Below, one piece after another: positions 18,601 through 28,402 of a stretch of 64,000 nt of DNA. The stretch is from M0103 sp040386155 (lineage in GTDB: Bacteria > Bacteroidota > Bacteroidia > Flavobacteriales_D > Crocinitomicaceae). The stretch spans positions 1-64,000 of the forward strand of contig JAZKFZ010000002.1 in assembly GCA_040386155.1 (NCBI GenBank). Direction: 5' to 3'. Below the pieces are notes generated by a model. That model was given only the letters and a program-made list of their open reading frames with translations, did not search any database and was not told the DNA's origin. The first letter of the stretch is position 1; each line of letters opens with the position of its first letter. The position numbers and the translations under genes were made by a program.

Positions 18601-18970
18601 AGTGAAAGATATTCCAAAACTTGAGTTTCTTTGGGGTAAATCCAGTGATGGTGGATTTGTTTCGATGAATACCTTTGAGTTTTACCTTGGCTATCTTTCT
18701 GAGCCTGAATTAGCGAATTGTGGAGTGGTACTTAAAGGCTATGAAGCCATTTTTATTGATGAAAATACGCAAGGATTTGGTGATTTTAATCCAAATAGGA
18801 CTGGAGGAGCTATTGCTTTTCAAGGGCAAGGAAAGACCATTCATCCAGGAATTTTCTCTGAAATTAACTACCGCATGGCCAATGAAATTGTTGGGAAAGT
18901 GTGTGTTCAGTATGTTATTGAATATCCGTCCGGAGAGTCAGAAGTGAAGTCGGCTTGTTTTAGCTATTGA
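15686..18970 (+). CDS. Caspase-like (C14) peptidase with WD40, TPR and GldM-like C-terminal region
   Basis: A 1094-residue exported protein; the signal peptide ends near LTFAQ (20). Residues about 35-290 are a caspase/metacaspase fold with the catalytic dyad visible as H119 in YFAGHGD and C179 in DACHSG. A WD40-type region follows (about 370-640, blocks like VEIWDVVRG, IILWDVV, ILMWDL), then TPR helices (about 740-880, GDLKGAETRFKSAITKAPEQA). The last 200 residues (from about 895) are beta-rich and resemble the C-terminal domains of gliding protein GldM: FVVKDIP then LEFLWGKSSDGGFVS. No T9SS sorting domain is present. All catalytic residues seem intact. The targets, and whether it acts in periplasm or outside, are unknown. 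The ATG at 15686 is preferred to the TTG at 15680. Confidence 0.85.
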   Translation: MKKCLLVLLVILVSGLTFAQTNSRGGESENSTEQKLGVTHAILIGISDYRNLPKSHQLNFADDDALLFQEYLKSQGNVKLKTFLNINATGKDIIGREIQNTLLNEAKPGDHVLIYFAGHGDIDTLIAPAEGFLLLNNVDPPVISSYEFSDALALNSLRKLINSAADKRQIDVTLIADACHSGAVKNGIANNAIININDRVSTITSCKASEVSEESINWGGGHGVFTYYLIQGLIGLADIDETFGNSDNVVDLSELEMYVKTKVSKERNKLQSPIFDNNNQLSFAVNPKLLKIVQQDKVVNAKSFETFSSTKDIGGNNSSYSEPCKSELQLFYQQTVNGKFFQEDLDSIDKMPFSLELATTKRLHSKMINCLSVSSDGFLTATSSLQGVAITTGMDLERVKWLKEIKGEVKAMSFSPNKYNLLVANSESAVEIWDVVRGTKVKELLKVPSVVVAVKYVDNNLVVLATQKGSIILWDVVNNSSKEYKMHKGSIVGLEILNDLVFTSGEDNSVLSFDLKTLKKGSAFNQKQASKITFLRALKTKNVLLGGTIDGRILMWDLTTNMLQGEIAANVGGITGMSADPTEQFCFFSGLEQKKTGLLNLNNFKVEKSKLYTTGSATGVVFDPAYHTVKTIEYDGSYTVQRVKILPENASATALYQTVLQCDEFQDIKYKIDGTLIVGLNQKVNQVLDQLVNGKELPSAEDLQLAIRNAKMAYEIGKDDEFAAEQLKINLNLLSVYDIILNKKTSDFLKAKELLKEVELLDPNGAYVFNVAANLYLLLKETSLAKEMALKAEKLSPNWTETQINTGKILQQTGDLKGAETRFKSAITKAPEQAKGYVSLGNLYSEQGKHAEALKQYEKAFERNPSTEEIRLKYKESYNKTPPSSKPVNQFEKYLSAGQNLISNQSLFKGFNNELNFIDIEVPKKCKLICENGTINYSKGKYFIVPSGGAKSATIKMVNFLSDEIVSTQSFVVKDIPKLEFLWGKSSDGGFVSMNTFEFYLGYLSEPELANCGVVLKGYEAIFIDENTQGFGDFNPNRTGGAIAFQGQGKTIHPGIFSEINYRMANEIVGKVCVQYVIEYPSGESEVKSACFSY

Positions 18971-19147
18971 TCAACTTTTTTCTGTTGATTCAAAATTCCA
19001 ATCTTTCAAAAACATTGGTAGTCAATTGAGTAAAATACAAGAGCTACTTAAAATCAAATTATCTGATTTTTATTGAAAACATTGCTCCATTTTTAAGACA
19101 CGGCAACCTTTCAAGGCTTAGTTCGTCAAACTATCAAATACTACTAT

Positions 19148-22100
19148 ATGAAGTCTCTACTACTTTCGTTCTTGTTTTTAATACAAGCATCCATTTTGTT
19201 TTCGCAGTGTAATGTTGTTGCTACAGCTATGGGTAACCCAGCATCATGTTTTGGTGCATGTGATGGTTCAATTACATTCATTTATCAAAATATGGCTGCT
19301 CCTGGCGTGCCATACGTTGTGGCAATTCAAAATGCAACGACTGGTCAATGGTTAGGAACTACAACCTATACTGCTGAAGCGCAAACAATTCAATTTTCAA
19401 ATTTATGTGCTGGAAATTATAGTATCAACGTGCAGGGAAATGGCTGTTCTGCTATGGCAACAGCGATGGTTTCTCAACCAACTGCTATCACCTTGTATGC
19501 AAATACTGTGAATCCAAGCCCTGGACAAAACAATGGATCAGTAAATCTTGTGGCGCAAGGCGGAACACCGCCGTATACCTATAGTATCAATGGGACAAAT
19601 TATCAAGCGAACTCTTCTTTTTCTGGCTTGTCAGCTGGCAGCTACACGGGCTATGTTCAAGATGACAATGGGTGTATTCAATCCACTATTTTTGTGATCA
19701 ATAACACTGGACAATGCCAGATGGTAGTTACTGCAAATCCAACAATTGCTACTTGTGCTAGTGCTTGCAATGCTTCCATTTATTACGTTTTCACAGGTAC
19801 GATGATGGCACCACCATACTTAGTGCAATTGCAAAATCCCAACGGACAAACCATACAAACTCAAACAGTAAACGGACCACAAGGCGTTTTTACAGGAGTG
19901 TGTCAAGGTACTTATTCTGTTTTAGTAACTGATGCAAATGGCTGCAGTGGTACTTATTCTGTCACAGTAACTGGAGCTGCACCTCCCCAAGTGACGAGTG
20001 TAAATACCACACCGACAGCTTTTGGAATGTCGACTGGAACTGCAGTTGTAAATATGACGGGAGGTACAGCGCCTTATACTTATAGTTTAGATGGGATTAC
20101 TTTTCAATCTAGCAATAGTTTTAACAATCTAGCAGCTGGAGTGCATATTTTAACGGTTGTGGATGTCAATGGATGTCAGACAATTTATTGCTTTGTGATT
20201 CAAGAAACACAAGCTTGTGGCCTTGTTTTAACAAGTAATCCAAGTCCGGCAAGTTGCAATGGAACATCATCGGGTGCGATTACATTTGCGTATACTAATG
20301 CGTATGGACCAGTGAATGTTGTGTTGCAGAATCCAAATGCTCAAACGATTCAAAGTCAAACCTTTTCGACCAATGCTGGACAAGGAACTTTTAACAACTT
20401 ACCTGCAGGAACTTATATTGTCGTTGTAACAGATGCTGCTGGTTGCTCATATAGCAACACCGTTGTTGTGAGTGGCTCAACAGCTCAATTGCTTTTAACA
20501 GCATCTACTGTTCCTTCTGCTAGTGGCACTGCTACAGGCTCGATAACTGCTATAGTTTCTGGAGGAACTGCTCCTTATTCCTATTCAATTGGATCTCCAG
20601 GAAATTGGCAAGCATCGAATGTGTTTAGTGGCTTAGCTCCTGGAGTATATGTTATTTGGGCCCTAGATGCGAATGGTTGTACTACGCTTTTAACAGTTCA
20701 ATTAACTCAAATAACAAATTGCCAACAAGCAATCAATGCAACGGCAAGTGCTGTAACATGTGCGGGAATGAATAATGGAACGATCAATTATGTGTACACA
20801 AGTGGAGGAATCGGTGCTCCTTTTACTATTTCATTACTAAATTCAAATTCAACAATGCAGAGTCAAAATGGATCTAATTCTGCTGGAAGTGGAACATTTT
20901 CCAACGTGTCAAGTGGTATTTATTATGTACAGTTAACGGGCGCAAATGGCTGTGTTTCAACGACACAAGTATATGTAAATCAACCTAGCCAATTGCAAAT
21001 CACAAATGTCGTAGTAACAAATGCTACAGCTGGTCAATCGAATGGTTCTGCAGTTGTTTCTGTTGTTGGCGGAACTGCTCCTTATACTTTTACAATCAAC
21101 AATGGTGTGCCAAGTAGTACTAATAATCTAAGTGGACTAGCAGCAGGTGTTCAAATTCTTGAAGTTGAAGATGCCAATGGTTGTACTGCCATCTATTGTT
21201 TCGTAGTGAATGAAAGTGTTGCTTGTCAAAACTTAGTGATCACAGCGAATCAAAATCAAACGAATCAATGCTACGGATCTTGTTCAGGTTCTCTTGCTTG
21301 GATGTACACGAGTGGAGGAGCTCCTGGGTTGTATACGGTAACAGTGAATCATAATGGTGCAACAATTTCTACGACATCTTATACCGTTGGTGCTTATCAA
21401 GGAACCTTGGGTAATCTTTGTGCTGGACAATATTCCATCACTGTCACAGACCCAAGTGGGTGTACTGCTACCTATAATCTTACCATCACTGCCCCAGCAC
21501 CGCTGACTTTAACTGCAACTGCAACAAATGCTTCTTCAGGATCTAGTAATGGTAGTATTGTTGCAACTGCAACAGGAGGAAGTGGAATGTACCAATACAG
21601 TTTGGACGGAACAACATGGCAGACTTCAAATACCTTCAATAATTTAGCTGCTGGAGTACATATCATTTATGTGCAAGATGGAAACAACTGTACCCAACTG
21701 TACACTATTGTTATTGGAAGTAATACGAATTGCTTTATCAATTTAACAGCTATGCAAGGAGTAGCATCTACCTGCCCTGGAGCTTGCAATGAAACAATTT
21801 CGTATGCATTTGTTGCATCAAATGGGGTAGGTCCATTTGTTGTGACGGTTACTGATCAAGCTGGAAATGTGCAAACACAAATTCAAGCCAATTCCAACGC
21901 ACAAGGTGAGTTTACCGGACTTTGTGGTGGAGCTTATGTAGTAAATGTTACCTCAACAAATGGATGTTTTGGAATATATACTGTGGTAGTACAAACTCCT
22001 GGATACGCAAACATTAGTGTAAATGCAACGGATCCCACTCCTGGTATTTCAGATGGTGCTTTCACAATGAATATGAGTGGAGGTACACCAAATTATGAAT

Positions 22101-22483
22101 TCAGTATAGATAATCAAGTCAATTGGACGTCTAATCCTACATTTACAGGACTTGCCGCTGGAGTCTATATCGTTTATTCGAAAGATGCAAATACGTGTAC
22201 TTTATCTACTTCAGTGAAATTGGGAGAAAGTACGGCTGCGTTGGATGAAATTGGTTCCACACTTATTGCTTATCCAAATCCCACGAATGAATTTGTTGTA
22301 ATCGAAGGTGACTTGCTAGAAGTACAAGGCGTTAAAAATGCGCAAGGTCAAGAAGTTGATGTTGCTCGTCGACAGCTTACAAATGGGCAATTAATTGATT
22401 TTAAAAATCTTACAAAAGGAATCTACTTTGTGTCTGTGCTGAACAATGGTAAATCAGAAGTTCTAAAAATCATTAAAGAATAG
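19148..22483 (+). CDS. SprB-repeat protein with T9SS sorting domain
   Basis: A 1111-residue surface protein with a signal peptide ending at LFSQ. The body is six tandem bipartite units of roughly 170-180 residues, each with an ATCxGxCNGSI-type half and a GGTAPYTYSLDG half ending in LAAGVHILTVVDVNGC, the SprB repeat. The paired cysteines are conserved in every unit. The C-terminus carries LIAYPNPTNEFVVIEG, then LTKGIYFVSVLNNGKSEVLKIIKE, a type A T9SS sorting domain. SprB is the mobile adhesin of flavobacterial gliding, and shorter proteins with its repeats are common surface adhesins. No -33/-7 promoter was recognised in the 177 bp upstream. Confidence 0.88.
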   Translation: MKSLLLSFLFLIQASILFSQCNVVATAMGNPASCFGACDGSITFIYQNMAAPGVPYVVAIQNATTGQWLGTTTYTAEAQTIQFSNLCAGNYSINVQGNGCSAMATAMVSQPTAITLYANTVNPSPGQNNGSVNLVAQGGTPPYTYSINGTNYQANSSFSGLSAGSYTGYVQDDNGCIQSTIFVINNTGQCQMVVTANPTIATCASACNASIYYVFTGTMMAPPYLVQLQNPNGQTIQTQTVNGPQGVFTGVCQGTYSVLVTDANGCSGTYSVTVTGAAPPQVTSVNTTPTAFGMSTGTAVVNMTGGTAPYTYSLDGITFQSSNSFNNLAAGVHILTVVDVNGCQTIYCFVIQETQACGLVLTSNPSPASCNGTSSGAITFAYTNAYGPVNVVLQNPNAQTIQSQTFSTNAGQGTFNNLPAGTYIVVVTDAAGCSYSNTVVVSGSTAQLLLTASTVPSASGTATGSITAIVSGGTAPYSYSIGSPGNWQASNVFSGLAPGVYVIWALDANGCTTLLTVQLTQITNCQQAINATASAVTCAGMNNGTINYVYTSGGIGAPFTISLLNSNSTMQSQNGSNSAGSGTFSNVSSGIYYVQLTGANGCVSTTQVYVNQPSQLQITNVVVTNATAGQSNGSAVVSVVGGTAPYTFTINNGVPSSTNNLSGLAAGVQILEVEDANGCTAIYCFVVNESVACQNLVITANQNQTNQCYGSCSGSLAWMYTSGGAPGLYTVTVNHNGATISTTSYTVGAYQGTLGNLCAGQYSITVTDPSGCTATYNLTITAPAPLTLTATATNASSGSSNGSIVATATGGSGMYQYSLDGTTWQTSNTFNNLAAGVHIIYVQDGNNCTQLYTIVIGSNTNCFINLTAMQGVASTCPGACNETISYAFVASNGVGPFVVTVTDQAGNVQTQIQANSNAQGEFTGLCGGAYVVNVTSTNGCFGIYTVVVQTPGYANISVNATDPTPGISDGAFTMNMSGGTPNYEFSIDNQVNWTSNPTFTGLAAGVYIVYSKDANTCTLSTSVKLGESTAALDEIGSTLIAYPNPTNEFVVIEGDLLEVQGVKNAQGQEVDVARRQLTNGQLIDFKNLTKGIYFVSVLNNGKSEVLKIIKE

Positions 22484-22587
22484 AAATAACAATCCAAATT
22501 TTGTTGATTCTTTTTTGAATTTTATTGCAGTGAATGAAATTCTACAATACGGTTTCATAAATTATTGTGATTTGACACTTTAATTAC
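22484..22587. other. Short spacer after the SprB-repeat gene
   Basis: AT-rich sequence with a weak imperfect inverted repeat (AACAA and TTGTT around 22489-22510) followed by a T-rich stretch. It may end the SprB-repeat gene transcript, but the stem is too poor to call with confidence. Confidence 0.3.
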
Positions 22588-22835
22588 TTCATTTAACTTT
22601 TTTGCTTGTATTTTCGTTGGATAGAGACATTTCAATTTTTAAGCTATGTAATCAACTATCACAATGATCCTGATATTGCAGTTCACATATTGAAATTTAT
22701 TGCTGTTCTTTTTGTTCAGTGTTGCTTGTCAATTTACCAATGCTCAATTCAATGTAGATTTTTCGGGTACTCCTGCTATTACCTGTGAAGTTCATAGCAT
22801 TCAGTTTAACGATCTTTCAACACCAACGGAAGGTG
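22588..22835 (+). pseudogene. Truncated duplicate of the 5' end of the PKD adhesin gene
   Basis: This stretch matches the upstream region and first codons of the PKD adhesin starting at 30165. The leader AACTTTTTTG..TATTTTCG is shared, and the coding part reads CQFTNAQFNVDFSGTP then IQFNDLSTP, against CQFTYAQFNVDFSGTP and IQFNDLSTP in the intact gene. Similarity stops abruptly near 22830, after about 35 codons of mature protein, and a stop follows. The signal-peptide part is also frame-disturbed. It is a non-functional remnant of a duplication or recombination. Confidence 0.8.
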
Positions 22836-23020
22836 TGTTATTACTTCTTTAAAATTATTTGGTGCGAGAATAGAATTGATTTGCACATTATTTGGCGAAC
22901 GTAACCCAGGGATTCCTAAATTGTAAAGCTGGAGACATCTCTCGTAGCAAATTAGCTAAATTAGTACGCGGTAGCAATATTGATACGCTTAATTTATTGA
23001 TTATCAAATTAATACAACGA
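22836..23020. other. Unassigned sequence after the adhesin remnant
   Basis: No convincing gene. A TTG-initiated open frame (22892-23161) runs across the terminator at 23021-23050 and into the oppositely oriented T9SS gene, so it is unlikely to be real. I recognise no homology. Confidence 0.35.
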
Positions 23021-23050
23021 AAAAAGGCTGAAAATTCTTCCAGCCTTTTC
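23021..23050. terminator. Strong intrinsic terminator, works in both directions
   Basis: AAAAAGGCTG (23021-23030) pairs with CAGCCTTTTC (23041-23050) around a 10-nt loop, with A and T runs on both sides. It ends the minus-strand operon 28795-23067 and isolates the pseudogene region. Confidence 0.85.
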
Positions 23051-23066
23051 TTGCGTAGCAGCAGAT

Positions 23067-26000
23067 TTAATGTTTTATCAATTGTTTCAATTCTGATTGT
23101 TCCAATAAATCTGATTTTAGCACCACAGTGTAAACACCATGGGCCAAGCCATCTAGTTTGATGTTAAAGCTATTGCTTCCTTTATGTACCTGGAAAGTAT
23201 TTGATAGAATTAATCTTCCAGAGAGATCATACATTTCTGATACTACTGTACCGTTTCTTGGTGAATCCACAGTGAAATTAACAGATTCATTCGCTGGATT
23301 TGGAAATAAGTCTGAAACTAACATATTTTCCAACCCTCTATTTAATGCAATAACTTGAGAGTACGAATACTGACCGTCATAGTCTGTTTGTTTTAAGCGA
23401 TAGTAGGTAATTCCATTAAATGGATCATAGTCGAATTCTGAATAGTTCAACAGCGTTGAGCTATTTCCAGCACCTGCAATGATTGCCATTTCTTCAAAAG
23501 TATACCCATTTCTTGAGCGCTCTAAGGTGAAATAATCATTGTTATGTTCAGAAACTGTTGACCACGATAATAAGTTGTCTTCACCTACCATTTCCCCATC
23601 GAAATTGATGAGTTCAACTGGTAAAGGAAGCGTTGCTTGAGCAACAGAGAAAATAGAGAATCCAGACATTCCATTTCTGTTTACTACAGAAGATGTAGAT
23701 GCGGCACAAGCACCATCTAGTAACCAACCTGTTGTTGTTTGAGGTGGAGCTTTTTTGATGATAGTCCAAGCGCTACCAGCAACATTTGTTGCATTTGTTG
23801 GGTACAAAGTCATATTGTAAGCACCTGTTCCTGCGTTGGCAGTTAGTGTCCAGACACCATTGTTTTGGGCAACTAAATTCCAAACTGTACCACATTCAGC
23901 CCCACCTTGTATAGGTAAGGCTACAGACCAATTGTCAAAACGTGAATCAATGAATCCGATCGAGCAAGAAGTGAAATTCGTAAATGCTCTTTGATATCCT
24001 TTAGCAACGTTTCCGACCGGCCAGTTATATGCACCAGAAGTTGTTAGGTATCTTCTAAGGTTTCCGTCTACAAATGAATTAGTAGTTCCAGTAGAAACTG
24101 ATGCTGGAGTTGTATTGTTTACTTCTACTCTTAAAGCCCCTGTGCTTATAGTCCCATTTGTTAATGTTAAAGTTCCTGTTATTGTTTTCACAAACATATT
24201 GCTTAACAAGTTTACTCCACTACCAATGCCTGCACTATTGTTTATGATAACAAAGTTTAGGTCAAGTTGACTTGAGCCTTGGTTGTAGTTTTGTGCACCA
24301 GAACCATTAAATTCTATAGTTCCGGTAGTACCTGTATTAGCATAGGTTGCATTACCATTGAAATTAGTGAAATGTCTCCCAAGTGAAACATATTTCCCAT
24401 TTGTATTTAAAATACTATTATTATCTGTGGTAGTAAGCGTACCTCCAATCTCAATATCATTCATTAACGTTACCGATCCTGAAGCTGCTGGTTTAGTGAT
24501 CGTCACATTTCCAAACTTACTTGTACCAAGCAAATTACCAGAAACTGATTGTGCTGCAGGGCCTCTAAAAATAACGGTTGATGTTGGATCAGCGATCAAT
24601 GTTCCGTAATTCACATAATTTCCACATACTTCAAGAATTGAATTTGCTTGCAATGTCAACGTTGCTCCTGGTTGGATCGTAAGATCTCGAACGGAACGTG
24701 TTGAGCCACTTGCAACAATTGGTGAATTGGAAACAGCAGAAACAAAGGCATCAATACCACAAGTCGGAGAAGTACATCCTCCCCAGTTGTCCACATCGTT
24801 CACTTCTGTAGGAACAGTTGCATCACCACCTGTCCAATATACCTCAGCAGTGGCAGTTGCAGCTGCAAAATTAATTACAGCAGTTCCCAAGAATTCTATT
24901 TTGAAACCAGAAGTACTATTGGAGAAATTACTGATGGCGATTAAATATTCATCACCAGCAGTAGTATTTATCGTTGGTTCGTATGCTCCAGAATAGGTTC
25001 CAGAAGGATTGTACCCACCACCACATTGCGGGCATACACCACTTGCTCCACCAGACAAACTTGTTGGTGCATTTCCACCAGTACCAACACCTGTAACACC
25101 AAGGAATGAATAGTTACATGCTAAAGTAGGTGCAGTACCAGCAGCAATTTGTGCACAGCTATATGCATTACCACTTCCAGAACCGTCAACACTTTGCCAA
25201 ACAGCGAAATCATAATCTGTCTCATTTTCGGTTGCAGACACAAAGTCATTCGGTACAATATTGAAGTTTAATGTCCCTCCAGTTAAGATAGGAACACGAT
25301 ACCAAACTACATTTCGTTCACCTGAAGCTAAACAGTAGCCCGTGTTGATGTCACATACGTTACCATTTCCGCTATAACCAGGATTTGAAACAGAGATCAA
25401 TCCTTGGCATACAGGGTTTGGCTGACTACAATCTTGACCTTGAACACCAGGTAAAACCGAAGTTGTTGGATCAATTGCAGTGATGGTAAAACTACCGACA
25501 GCATTTTGCTCTCCATCAACACGGATATAAATAGTTGATCCAGCAGTAGCAGTTATTGTCAATTGAGACATAGAATTCGTTGTGCCACCACAAGAACCGA
25601 TATCATTATTTGCACTGATAAACGTAAGTGCTCCACAAGTGCCACTATATGCTGCAATTTGTGTATTTGTCAGTGTTCCAGCGGTTGTTTTTACCAAAAC
25701 CTGTCCTGAAGCAGGCACAACAACACTAAACCAAACAGTATTCACATTACCAGCCGTCCATGTTCCAGGCACAGCAGGAGTTTCAGAACCAGTACAATTG
25801 TTATCACCAAAAACGGATGTTCCAACAGGCAAACTTGTAGCTCCTGAACAAATGTCATTTGTTGGAGTTCCTCCGAGAGAAACCAATTGAATATCATAAT
25901 TCACATAAGAAGGGGAAGCCCATGTATCGACAACAACATAGTATGTTCCAGCACTTGTTACAGTAAAAGAACCTGTTAATGTTCCTGAAGTAGCTCCGCC

Positions 26001-28391
26001 ACCATTCGAAATACATGTGGTGCCGATAACACCTGGACAACCAGAATATACTTGATACCCAATAAAGGTAGAACTAGCATTTGATAGAACCAAACTTAAA
26101 CAATCGGGGCCTGTTGTCGTAAAAGCGTATACTTTATCTTCGCCTGATTCGTACAATGTTCCACAAGATCCAGCACTTGCATTGGTGTAATCATTACCAT
26201 AACAAAGTGTCGACTGACCTGTTGCGGTGTATGGCAATGTCATTGCCACAGCATTCGAACAAGTTGTACCAGCTGGTATTCCACCAGTTGGGGCTGAAAT
26301 CGTTACTGAGAATGGATTACAGTTAGGTAATGGATATGAGTCAACTACTAAATAATAGGTTTGACCCGAAACCACTGCCGCACAACCAATGGATTGATTT
26401 CCTGCAGAACTTTGAGCATAGGCTACACACGTTCCTCCAGCTGTGGGACAACCTTGATACAACATCATCCCAACCCAAGAACCTGTGGAAGTTAAATTGA
26501 TAGACACATTTCCAGAAGTCCCTGGTGTGAAAGTTATTACTTTATCTTCTCCTCCGTAATACGAACCTGAACCACAAACTGAACTATTAGCAGAAGTGAT
26601 ATCATTTCCAGCTCCACAATTTGTTTGTGCACCTGAAGAATATGGAAGCGCTACACCGATAATATTTCCTGCACCAAGTGTACATGGAGGAGCCGAGCTT
26701 GTTACACAAACGGTAAATGCATTAGTTGCTGTACTTCCATAGCTTGGCGCACTATGATAGATTCTAACAATATAAGTTTGTCCAATAGTTAAGCCCGTTA
26801 AGCTAGCCGTTTCAACACCATTAAGTCCTGTGGTATTTTGGCAAGAGATTGATGTAAGTGTTCCAGCACAAGTCCCAGAAAATACTTGAACAACTGCGTT
26901 AAAATTTGCATCACCATCTACAATGACTTGATGAGTAGTGTTGTTGGCTACAAAACTATACCACACATCATCATCTGCTGTTCCTGAGCAAGAAGTTTGA
27001 CCTGAAGCAGTTGCACCAAAGGAGGTTCCATTGATCGATGAACATACCCCAGAACCTGATGCCGAAGGTGTAAGGACGATTGGTGTAGCACATTCATTGT
27101 TGGTTGGTACGGTAGGACATGGGGTGGTAGTAACACTGTACCCAGTCCAAACATTTAAACCGCCACCTTCATTTTGGGCAACGACACTCGCAGGCGCAGA
27201 AGTCAATGAAGGAGCATTTGTTACATTGGCAATATTGATCGTAAAGGCTGCATTTTTCCCAACGGTAACTGGCGCATTAAATGTGATAGTGTTTCCTGTC
27301 TGAGAAGTGAATGAAGGAATTGCTGTTCCATTGAAAGTACTACCTGCAGTTGTTGCGGTGGCACAATTCGTTCCTGAAGGAAAATTAATTGTAATTTGTT
27401 TAGGTAAGGGTTGAATTCTGGCATTATTTGTATTCGCAGTAGTCTGGTTAAATGTATACGTTGCAAGTGCACAACCGGTATTGGTCGACATACTGAAACC
27501 CGTTGAGCTTCCTATAAAGTCATTTACACTGTGGGTTACACAAATTGTAAATGTTGGGGTAGCTGGTATACCTGCAGCGAAATCGTATACACGCACAAAA
27601 TAAGTGTTTCCAGGAGCCAAGCCTGTGAATGCCTGAGTCTCTGTGCCACCATTGGTTGCATTAGCATTAACGCATTGAATAGAAGTCAATGCACCACATG
27701 AACCCGAAAAAAGTTGGAATACAGGATTGAAACTTGCCGAACCTACTACTTGGATTGTTTGTGAAGATGATACAGCAACGAAAGAGTACCAAACGTCATC
27801 GTTTGCTGTACCCGAACAACCTGCCTGTGACTCAGTGGCACCGGTAATGTTACCAGTTGTTGTGGAACAAGTAGTGTTAGAGCTTATTGAAGTGGCAGTT
27901 GAACATTCGTTGTTGAATATGTAGTTTGTAACACAAAGATTCCCCGTTGAACTATTTCCCGACGATACTACTTGAACCAAATAGTAGTTATTTATTGTTG
28001 TTGAGACTACCACGGTCTCACTTCCACCAGCAGCCGTACTATTAGAACATGCAACAGCACTAGGTGTAGCTCCAGGACATGTGGCGGTACCGCCAAGGTT
28101 ATAGATGTAAAGAGAAACATCTCTTGAACCTGTGTTTGCAAAAGAGACTTGTGTTGAAGTAGACGTTGCTTGAAAGTAAATAAATTTGTCACGTGATCCG
28201 CTTATTGCGCACATGTCAGGAGTTGGTGTCGTGGTAATGCCATTTGTAGCACCCCAATCTGCATCACTGACACAATTGCCAACAGTTACTTGATTTCCAG
28301 TTGTACTACAAATGGTTGTTGGCGTCTGACCAAAAAGCCCGAAAGTCAATCCCATCATTGTGATTGACAATATTTGTTTAAAATTTTTCAT
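23067..28391 (-). CDS. Giant PPC-repeat secreted protein with T9SS sorting domain
   Basis: A 1774-residue secreted protein: signal peptide ending at GLFGQ, then several PPC-like (pre-peptidase C-terminal) beta domains of about 120-150 residues with DDVWYSFVA, then ETASLTGLTIGQTYIVRIY-type blocks. A middle region has VNDVDNWGG and a repeat-like SVTLMNDIEIGG stretch, and near the end LPVELINFDGEMVGEDNLLSWSTVSEHNNDYFTLERS, common just before T9SS domains. The type A sorting domain (DLFPNPANESVNF, then GVYTVVLKSD) closes it. The frame extends to 28409, but that start would lie inside the preceding gene, so the ATG at 28391 is preferred. No catalytic motif is visible; an adhesive or matrix role is inferred. 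Confidence 0.87.
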   Translation of the reverse strand: MKNFKQILSITMMGLTFGLFGQTPTTICSTTGNQVTVGNCVSDADWGATNGITTTPTPDMCAISGSRDKFIYFQATSTSTQVSFANTGSRDVSLYIYNLGGTATCPGATPSAVACSNSTAAGGSETVVVSTTINNYYLVQVVSSGNSSTGNLCVTNYIFNNECSTATSISSNTTCSTTTGNITGATESQAGCSGTANDDVWYSFVAVSSSQTIQVVGSASFNPVFQLFSGSCGALTSIQCVNANATNGGTETQAFTGLAPGNTYFVRVYDFAAGIPATPTFTICVTHSVNDFIGSSTGFSMSTNTGCALATYTFNQTTANTNNARIQPLPKQITINFPSGTNCATATTAGSTFNGTAIPSFTSQTGNTITFNAPVTVGKNAAFTINIANVTNAPSLTSAPASVVAQNEGGGLNVWTGYSVTTTPCPTVPTNNECATPIVLTPSASGSGVCSSINGTSFGATASGQTSCSGTADDDVWYSFVANNTTHQVIVDGDANFNAVVQVFSGTCAGTLTSISCQNTTGLNGVETASLTGLTIGQTYIVRIYHSAPSYGSTATNAFTVCVTSSAPPCTLGAGNIIGVALPYSSGAQTNCGAGNDITSANSSVCGSGSYYGGEDKVITFTPGTSGNVSINLTSTGSWVGMMLYQGCPTAGGTCVAYAQSSAGNQSIGCAAVVSGQTYYLVVDSYPLPNCNPFSVTISAPTGGIPAGTTCSNAVAMTLPYTATGQSTLCYGNDYTNASAGSCGTLYESGEDKVYAFTTTGPDCLSLVLSNASSTFIGYQVYSGCPGVIGTTCISNGGGATSGTLTGSFTVTSAGTYYVVVDTWASPSYVNYDIQLVSLGGTPTNDICSGATSLPVGTSVFGDNNCTGSETPAVPGTWTAGNVNTVWFSVVVPASGQVLVKTTAGTLTNTQIAAYSGTCGALTFISANNDIGSCGGTTNSMSQLTITATAGSTIYIRVDGEQNAVGSFTITAIDPTTSVLPGVQGQDCSQPNPVCQGLISVSNPGYSGNGNVCDINTGYCLASGERNVVWYRVPILTGGTLNFNIVPNDFVSATENETDYDFAVWQSVDGSGSGNAYSCAQIAAGTAPTLACNYSFLGVTGVGTGGNAPTSLSGGASGVCPQCGGGYNPSGTYSGAYEPTINTTAGDEYLIAISNFSNSTSGFKIEFLGTAVINFAAATATAEVYWTGGDATVPTEVNDVDNWGGCTSPTCGIDAFVSAVSNSPIVASGSTRSVRDLTIQPGATLTLQANSILEVCGNYVNYGTLIADPTSTVIFRGPAAQSVSGNLLGTSKFGNVTITKPAASGSVTLMNDIEIGGTLTTTDNNSILNTNGKYVSLGRHFTNFNGNATYANTGTTGTIEFNGSGAQNYNQGSSQLDLNFVIINNSAGIGSGVNLLSNMFVKTITGTLTLTNGTISTGALRVEVNNTTPASVSTGTTNSFVDGNLRRYLTTSGAYNWPVGNVAKGYQRAFTNFTSCSIGFIDSRFDNWSVALPIQGGAECGTVWNLVAQNNGVWTLTANAGTGAYNMTLYPTNATNVAGSAWTIIKKAPPQTTTGWLLDGACAASTSSVVNRNGMSGFSIFSVAQATLPLPVELINFDGEMVGEDNLLSWSTVSEHNNDYFTLERSRNGYTFEEMAIIAGAGNSSTLLNYSEFDYDPFNGITYYRLKQTDYDGQYSYSQVIALNRGLENMLVSDLFPNPANESVNFTVDSPRNGTVVSEMYDLSGRLILSNTFQVHKGSNSFNIKLDGLAHGVYTVVLKSDLLEQSELKQLIKH

Positions 28392-28402
28392 AGTAGTTTC
28401 GA

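Noticed and set aside
22892..23161. TTG-initiated open frame of 89 codons
   Set aside because: It passes through the bidirectional terminator and into the 3' end of the opposite T9SS gene; nothing recognisable in its product.
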